64,000 bases of DNA. It comes from Mycolicibacterium sp. P1-18. GTDB taxonomy: Bacteria; Actinomycetota; Actinomycetes; Mycobacteriales; Mycobacteriaceae. The notes below the pieces were generated by a model. The model did no database searches. It saw only the letters and a program-made list of their open reading frames with translations, and was not told the origin of the DNA. Made by a program: the position numbers and the translations under genes. This document shows, one piece after another, positions 59,648 through 64,000 of the stretch; the first letter of the stretch is position 1, and the number at the start of each line of letters is the position of its first letter. The stretch spans positions 124,001-188,000 of the forward strand of contig NZ_NPKR01000009.1 of NCBI RefSeq assembly GCF_008329535.1, in the 5' to 3' direction.

Positions 59648-59661
59648 TGCAACTAGTTGCA
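59648..59661. promoter_or_regulatory. PadR operator candidate, 14-bp perfect palindrome
   Basis: TGCAACTAGTTGCA overlaps the -35 hexamer TTGCAT (59657-59662) of the PadR gene. The regulator probably represses itself and fadH here. Confidence 0.65.
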
Positions 59662-59686
59662 TAGGACCGGCGGTAGCGCCTACCGT
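59657..59686 (+). promoter_or_regulatory. Promoter of the padR-fadH operon (TTGCAT-18-TACCGT)
   Basis: -35 TTGCAT at 59657-59662, -10 TACCGT at 59681-59686, spacer 18 nt; GTG 59695 is 8 nt downstream of the -10, so the mRNA is probably leaderless. Confidence 0.6.
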
Positions 59687-59694
59687 CTCCAGGC

Positions 59695-60258
59695 GTGGCA
59701 CTCCCCCACGCGATCCTGGTGTCGCTCAGCGAACAGACCGGCTCCGGCTACGAGCTGGCCCACCGCTTCGACCGGTCCATCGGGTACTTCTGGGCCGCCA
59801 CCCATCAGCAGATCTACCGGACCCTGCGCACCATGGAAGCCGACGGCTGGGTGCACGTCGACGTGGTCGCCCAGAGCGGTAGGCCCGACAAGAAGGTGTA
59901 CGGCGTGACCGACTCCGGCCGCGACGAACTGCGGCGCTGGATCGGCGAGCCGCTGACCGGTCGCGGCAGCGCGGTCACCGACTCCCGCACGCGAGACCTT
60001 GCTGTGAAGATCCGGGGGGCGGCCTACGGCGACGTCGACGCGCTGCGGGCCCAGGTGCTCGAGCTGCGCGACGAGCGGGCCCGACAGCTCGACGTCTACC
60101 GCGGTTTCGAGAAGCGCCAGTTCCCCGACCCGTCCACGTTGACCGGCGCCGCGATGCACCAGCACCTGGTGCTACGCGGCGGCATCCTCGCCGAGGAGGG
60201 GTCGCTGCACTGGCTGGACGAAGTACTCACCACCCTGGGAGGACGAGCTCGTGACTAG
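59695..60258 (+). CDS. PadR-family transcriptional regulator (Rv1176c-like)
   Basis: A 187-residue PadR protein. The winged helix (about 1-85) reads ILVSLSEQTGSGYELAHRFD, YFWAATHQQIYRTLRTMEAD and the wing RPDKKVYGVTDSGRDELRRW. The C-terminal helical domain (about 105-180) is of the VirR/PadR-s1 type. Its end overlaps the fadH start by 8 nt. It probably controls fadH in response to a fatty or aromatic acyl ligand, through the palindrome upstream. Confidence 0.92.
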   Translation: MALPHAILVSLSEQTGSGYELAHRFDRSIGYFWAATHQQIYRTLRTMEADGWVHVDVVAQSGRPDKKVYGVTDSGRDELRRWIGEPLTGRGSAVTDSRTRDLAVKIRGAAYGDVDALRAQVLELRDERARQLDVYRGFEKRQFPDPSTLTGAAMHQHLVLRGGILAEEGSLHWLDEVLTTLGGRARD

Positions 60259-62269
60259 CTACCCGAACCTGTTGTCGCCGTTGGACCTTGGCTTCACCAC
60301 CCTGCGAAACCGGGTGGTGATGGGGTCGATGCACACTGGCCTCGAGGACCGGGCCCGCGACACCGACCGGCTGGCCGCCTACTTCGCCGAGCGGGCCCGC
60401 GGCGGGGTGGGGCTCATCATCACCGGCGGCTACGCCCCCAACCGCACCGGCTGGCTGCTGCCGTTCGCCGCCCAGATGCTGTCGTCGTCGGACGCCCGGC
60501 GCCATCGCCGCGTCACCGCTGCGGTGCACGACGAGGGCAGCAAGATCCTGCTTCAGATCCTGCATGCGGGACGCTATGCGTACCATCCTCTTTCGGTCAG
60601 TGCGTCGGCGATCAAGGCGCCGATCAACCCGTTCCGGCCGCGTGCGCTGCGCGACGTGGAGGGCACCGTCGACGACTTCGTGCGCTGCGCCCTGCTGGCC
60701 CGCGAGGCCGGGTACGACGGCGTCGAAGTCATGGGCAGCGAGGGCTACCTGCTCAACCAGTTCCTCGCCCCGCGCACCAACAAGCGGACCGACGCGTGGG
60801 GCGGAACCCCCGAGAAGCGCCGCCGCCTGCCCGTCGAGATCGTGCGCCGCATCCGGGCAGCGGTCGGCCGGGACTTCGTCATCTGCTACCGCATGTCGTT
60901 GGCCGACTACGTCGACGACGGGCAGACCTGGCACGAGATCGTCGCGCTGGCAACAGAAGTCGAGGCCGCCGGCGCGACCATCGTCAACACCGGCATCGGC
61001 TGGCACGAGGCGCGGGTGCCCACCATCGTCACCTCGGTGCCCAACAGCGCCTTCGTCGACGTCAGCAATGCGCTGGCCGAGCACGTCGGGATACCCGTCG
61101 TCGCGTCCAACCGGATCAACATGCCGCAGGCCGCCGAACAGATCCTCGCCGACGGGGCCGTCCAGTTGGTGTCGATGGCGCGACCGCTGTTGAGCGACCC
61201 CGACTGGGTGAACAAGGCCGCCGCCGGGGCCGCCGACGAGATCAACACGTGCATCGCCTGCAATCAGGCCTGCCTGGACCACGCGTTCGTACACAAGACG
61301 GTGTCGTGCCTGCTCAATCCGCGCGCCGGCCACGAGACGACCCTGACGCTGGGGCCGACGCGACGCACCAGACGGGTCGCCGTCGTCGGGGCCGGACCCG
61401 CGGGCCTGTCGGCCGCGGTGACCGCCGCCGAACGCGGCCACGCGGTGACGCTGTTCGAGGCGGGCGGCGCCATCGGCGGCCAATTCGACCTGGCGAGAAG
61501 GATTCCCGGCAAGGAGGAGTTCGCCGAGACCATCCGGTACTACACGACAATGCTCACCAAGCGCGGCGTGGACGTGCGGTTGAACACCCGCGCCGACATC
61601 GCCGAGCTCGAGGGATTCGACGACGTCGTCCTGGCCACCGGCGTCGTGCCGCGGATGCCCGACATCCCCGGCGTCGACCACCCCATGGTGCTGTCCTACG
61701 CCGACGCGATCCTTGGCGCACCCATCGGCGACCGCGTCGCGGTGGTGGGGGCCGGTGGCATCGGCTTCGACGTCAGCGAGTTCCTGGTGACCGCGCCGAC
61801 GGGAACGAACGTCAAGGAATGGCAGGCGGAATGGGGTGCGCTCAACCCGCAGGACGCCCCGGACACCCGGGGCGGGCTGACGACGCCGATCCCGCTGCCG
61901 CCGCTTCGCGAGGTCTACCTGCTGCAGCGGACGAAGGGCGCCCAGGGCCGCGGCCTCGGCAAGACGTCGGGCTGGGTGCATCGGGCGTCGTTGCGGGCCA
62001 AGGGCGTTCACCAACTGTCGGGGGTGAACTACGAACGCGTCGACGACGACGGCCTGCACATCAGCTTTGGTTCCGACCACTCGGACCCGCGGCTGCTCGC
62101 CGTCGACAACGTCGTCATCTGCGCCGGTCAGGACTCGGTGCGGGACCTGGCGGACAGGTTGCGTCGCCGCGGGGTCGAACCGCACGTCATCGGCGGGGCC
62201 GACGTCGCAGCGGAGATCGACGCCAAGCGCGCCATCCGCCAGGGCACGGAACTCGCCGCCCGCCTCTAG
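60251..62269 (+). CDS. fadH: NADPH-dependent 2,4-dienoyl-CoA reductase FadH
   Basis: A 672-residue old-yellow-enzyme-family protein. The FMN barrel (about 1-330) contains MGSMHTGLEDRARDTDRLAA and the catalytic region DGVEVMGSEGYLLNQFLAPR. The 4Fe-4S cluster is bound by CIACNQACLDHAFVHKTVSC near 338. The NADPH/FAD domains follow with VAVVGAGPAGLSAAVTAAER near 377 and VAVVGAGGIGFDVSEFLV near 498. It reduces 2,4-dienoyl-CoA in unsaturated fatty-acid oxidation. GTG 60251 has GGGAGGA upstream. Confidence 0.95.
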   Translation: MTSYPNLLSPLDLGFTTLRNRVVMGSMHTGLEDRARDTDRLAAYFAERARGGVGLIITGGYAPNRTGWLLPFAAQMLSSSDARRHRRVTAAVHDEGSKILLQILHAGRYAYHPLSVSASAIKAPINPFRPRALRDVEGTVDDFVRCALLAREAGYDGVEVMGSEGYLLNQFLAPRTNKRTDAWGGTPEKRRRLPVEIVRRIRAAVGRDFVICYRMSLADYVDDGQTWHEIVALATEVEAAGATIVNTGIGWHEARVPTIVTSVPNSAFVDVSNALAEHVGIPVVASNRINMPQAAEQILADGAVQLVSMARPLLSDPDWVNKAAAGAADEINTCIACNQACLDHAFVHKTVSCLLNPRAGHETTLTLGPTRRTRRVAVVGAGPAGLSAAVTAAERGHAVTLFEAGGAIGGQFDLARRIPGKEEFAETIRYYTTMLTKRGVDVRLNTRADIAELEGFDDVVLATGVVPRMPDIPGVDHPMVLSYADAILGAPIGDRVAVVGAGGIGFDVSEFLVTAPTGTNVKEWQAEWGALNPQDAPDTRGGLTTPIPLPPLREVYLLQRTKGAQGRGLGKTSGWVHRASLRAKGVHQLSGVNYERVDDDGLHISFGSDHSDPRLLAVDNVVICAGQDSVRDLADRLRRRGVEPHVIGGADVAAEIDAKRAIRQGTELAARL

Positions 62270-62273
62270 CCCG

Positions 62274-62330
62274 CGAGCAGACGCAAAGGGCCCTGAAACG
62301 CGGCAGAACAGGGCCCTTTGCGTCTGCTCG
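62274..62330. terminator. Perfect 22-bp hairpin between convergent fadH and YceI genes
   Basis: Arms 62274-62295 and 62309-62330 are perfect reverse complements, each containing GCAAAGGGCCCTG or its complement, around a 13-nt loop. It can terminate transcription from both sides. The strong, U-poor stem may also be a dispersed palindromic repeat. Confidence 0.75.
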
Positions 62331-62339
62331 GCGAAGGAC

Positions 62340-62888
62340 TCAGGCCTGCTTGAGCGCCTCGATCTCGAGGGTGATGGTGACCTTGTCGCCGACGACGGTG
62401 CCGCCGGTCTCCAGCGGCATGTCCATGTCGACCCCGAAGTCCTTGCGGTTGAGCACGACCGTGGCGGTGAAGCCGGCGACCTCGCCGTGGCCCATGCCCG
62501 GGTTGACGCCGTTGAACTCGAGCTTGAGGTCGATCGGCTTGGTCACGCCCTTGAGGGTGAAGTTGCCACCGAGGACGTAGTCGTCGCCGTCGGCGCGCAC
62601 GTCGGTGGAGACGAACGTGGCGGTGGGGTGGTTCTCGACGTCGAAGAAGTCAGCGGCCTTGACGTGCGCGTCACGCTGCTCGTTGCCGGTGTTGACCGAG
62701 TCGACGGCGATCTCGGCGGACACCGAGGGGCTGCCGTCCTCGCCCACCACGATGACGCCGCTGAACGCCTCGAAGCTGCCGCGCACCTTGCTCACCATCA
62801 GGTGGCGTACCGAGAAACTGATCGAGGAATGGGCGGGGTCGATGGCCCACGTGCCGGCGCTCAGGGCACTCGCTACCGATGCAGTCAT
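62340..62888 (-). CDS. YceI family protein
   Basis: A 182-residue lipocalin-like beta-barrel protein. WAIDPAHSSISFSVRHLMVS at the N-terminus and KGVTKPIDLKLEFNGV in the middle are YceI signatures; FDVENHPTATFVST is the conserved central strand. There is no signal peptide, so it is cytoplasmic here. The family binds polyisoprenoid or other hydrophobic ligands and is often induced by pH or organic-acid stress. AAGGAGAAGAC gives a strong ribosome binding site before ATG 62888. Confidence 0.92.
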   Translation of the reverse strand: MTASVASALSAGTWAIDPAHSSISFSVRHLMVSKVRGSFEAFSGVIVVGEDGSPSVSAEIAVDSVNTGNEQRDAHVKAADFFDVENHPTATFVSTDVRADGDDYVLGGNFTLKGVTKPIDLKLEFNGVNPGMGHGEVAGFTATVVLNRKDFGVDMDMPLETGGTVVGDKVTITLEIEALKQA

Positions 62889-62955
62889 GTCTTCTCCTTG
62901 ACTTGGGGCCGGCCGTCCCGACCTCTCGTCGAGTGTAAACGGACTGCGGTCCGAA

Positions 62956-64000
62956 TTAATTCCGGCCCTTCTCCAGCAGCGCCGTCAACCCGTCGATCGG
63001 CAACCTCGGTGAGCGGTGCCCGTCCCTGCCGACCATGTCCTCGTTCACCACCAGCGCGTTGAGCACCGCCTCCTCCACCGACTGCACCACTGCCTCGTAG
63101 AACGGGTCCAGCCGGCCCCACGGCAGGAAGCGCAGCGTGCCGAACTCGTCGTCGGTGGGCGGTCCGAGCGGAAAGGCGCTCGCCAGACCGTCGGCCTCCG
63201 CGGTGGAGAACGCCAGGAAGATGTCGCCAGAGAAGTGGCTGCCCGTCGTACCGGTTCTCGCCAGCCCCAACGGCACCCGTCGGGCCAACGCCTTGCACTG
63301 GCCCGGCAGCAGCGGGGCGTCCGTCGCGACGACGACGATGACCGATCCGGCGCCCGGCGGAGGACGAACGCCGAGATCCCGCGCGAACCAGTCCGAGTCC
63401 AGGGGATTGTCGACGTCGAGCGCCGACCCCACGTGCCGGCCCGCCACGGTGAGTTCGGCTCGGGCGCCGAAGTTCGCCTGCACGAACGCCCCGACGGTGA
63501 ATGCGTGCGAGCCGTAGTCGACGATGCGCGACGCGGTTCCGTTCCCGCCCTTGAACTCGTAGCAGTTCATCCCGGTGCCGCCACCGACCGAGCCCTCCGC
63601 CACCGGACCGGACGCGGCCGAATCGAGGGCCTGCTCAACGTGTTCGGGCCGTACGTGGCCCCCGTTGATGTCGTTGAGATAGCCGTCCCACGTCTCACCG
63701 CAGACCGGCAGCAACCACTGCCGCGCCACCCGGGGCTGGACTCGGTTCACCCAACTCACCACGCCGGTGTGACAGACACCCACGGCGTGCGTATTCGACA
63801 GCACCACCGGCAGATTGAAGGAGCCGGACTCCTCGATCCACGTGGTGCCCGTCATCTCCCCGTTGCCGTTGAGCGAGTGCCAGCCCGCCGCACAGGCACG
63901 CCCGACCCCGTCACGCCCACGGGGGAGGATTGCGGTGACGCCGGTGCGGACGGCGTCGCCCTCGATCAGGGTGACGGCACCCACCTCGACGCCGGGGACG
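62956..64000 (-). CDS. P1/DmpA-family (S58) self-processing aminopeptidase, 5' end outside the window
   Basis: At least 347 residues; the frame stays open to the right edge, where VPGVEVGAVTLIEG shows that the usual N-terminal 25 residues lie outside. Family motifs: NLPVVLSNTHAVGVCHTGVV, PVCGETWDGYLNDINGGHV, GSVGGGTGMNCYEFKGGNGT with the expected autocleavage site near GTAS, and VVVATDAPLLPGQCKALARR. The proenzyme is cut into alpha and beta subunits, exposing an N-terminal nucleophile, and cleaves N-terminal amino acids or beta-amino acids. It ends 67 nt from the YceI gene, same direction. Confidence 0.9.
   Translation of the reverse strand, partial: VPGVEVGAVTLIEGDAVRTGVTAILPRGRDGVGRACAAGWHSLNGNGEMTGTTWIEESGSFNLPVVLSNTHAVGVCHTGVVSWVNRVQPRVARQWLLPVCGETWDGYLNDINGGHVRPEHVEQALDSAASGPVAEGSVGGGTGMNCYEFKGGNGTASRIVDYGSHAFTVGAFVQANFGARAELTVAGRHVGSALDVDNPLDSDWFARDLGVRPPPGAGSVIVVVATDAPLLPGQCKALARRVPLGLARTGTTGSHFSGDIFLAFSTAEADGLASAFPLGPPTDDEFGTLRFLPWGRLDPFYEAVVQSVEEAVLNALVVNEDMVGRDGHRSPRLPIDGLTALLEKGRN

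Noticed and set aside
59445..59694. An extra gene or RNA between fdxC and the PadR gene
   Set aside because: No tRNA-like fold or coding frame with supporting features was seen; the 250 nt hold the fdxC leader and the PadR promoter and operator.
60227..62185. A 652-codon minus-strand frame antisense to fadH
   Set aside because: FadH has intact FMN, Fe-S and FAD motifs; the antisense frame is compositional.

Overview
The window is high-GC chromosomal DNA from a mycobacterium, probably an environmental fast-growing Mycolicibacterium. Gene content and order follow the M. tuberculosis interval from about Rv1250 down to Rv1175c: MFS pump, Rv1249c, kgd, Rv1245c, lpqZ, corA, lpqY-sugABC, mgtE-N/DUF1003, mrp, tatB, htrA, rseA, sigE, Rv1220c-Rv1216c, glgC, glgM, tag, gpgS, folP2, fadD6, dapE, dapD, fadD36, pruB, pruA, Rv1186c, dapC, fdxC, Rv1176c, fadH. 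No PE/PPE genes, relBE pair or mdh is seen. This identification rests on recognised protein sequences and gene order, not on a database search.

Layout. 1-3.2 kb: two MFS exporters and a membrane protein. 3.3-8 kb: 2-oxoglutarate decarboxylase (Kgd) and an SDR. 8-15 kb: LpqZ, CorA and the trehalose-recycling importer LpqY-SugABC, with a SUFU-domain gene coupled behind sugC. 15-21 kb: small membrane proteins, a CitE/Mcl-like lyase, a soluble MgtE-like sensor coupled to DUF1003, a secreted transglycosylase and Mrp. 22-25.2 kb: the sigE-rseA-htrA-tatB envelope-stress cluster. 25.4-30 kb: O-methyltransferase, a TetR regulator with twin operators, an ABC exporter and an ICMT-like membrane protein. 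30-32 kb: accessory genes (Imm-5-like protein, SOS-controlled DUF222/HNH protein, small CxxC protein). 32-40 kb: alpha-glucan synthesis (glgC, glgM), tag, gpgS, folP2, fadD6 and a LOG protein. 40-44.4 kb: an accessory island with a TPR-like protein and a probable type VII secretion cluster. 44.4-51.3 kb: ABC-F protein, dapE/dapD, a GH27 lipoprotein, fadD36-VOC. 51.3-56.9 kb: Nudix, GH114 lipoprotein, proline catabolism with a PucR regulator. 57-64 kb: a DUF559-type protein bracketed by repeats, dapC-fdxC, a PadR regulator with fadH, YceI, and a truncated DmpA-type peptidase.

How the genes work together. LpqY-SugABC returns trehalose to the cell while GlgC and GlgM make ADP-glucose and maltose-1-phosphate, so two arms of alpha-glucan metabolism are present; GpgS starts methylglucose lipopolysaccharide synthesis. 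DapD, DapC and DapE are three steps of the succinylase route to meso-diaminopimelate. PruB and PruA oxidise proline to glutamate, and Kgd handles 2-oxoglutarate. SigE, RseA, HtrA and TatB form the envelope-stress module.

Regulation. Many starts lie 5-8 nt after a TANNNT -10 hexamer with no Shine-Dalgarno sequence, as expected for leaderless mycobacterial transcripts. The best candidate operators are two inverted 16-bp palindromes at the TetR gene, a perfect LexA box over the DUF222/HNH start, a 14-bp palindrome over the PadR -35 region, and repeated TCGGCCA motifs between pruA and the PucR gene. The most novel-looking elements are the type VII-like cluster (41.5-44.4 kb), the SUFU gene in the trehalose operon, the repeat-bracketed DUF559 gene, a CTG start proposed for dapC, and a leader-peptide arrangement before the ABC-F gene.
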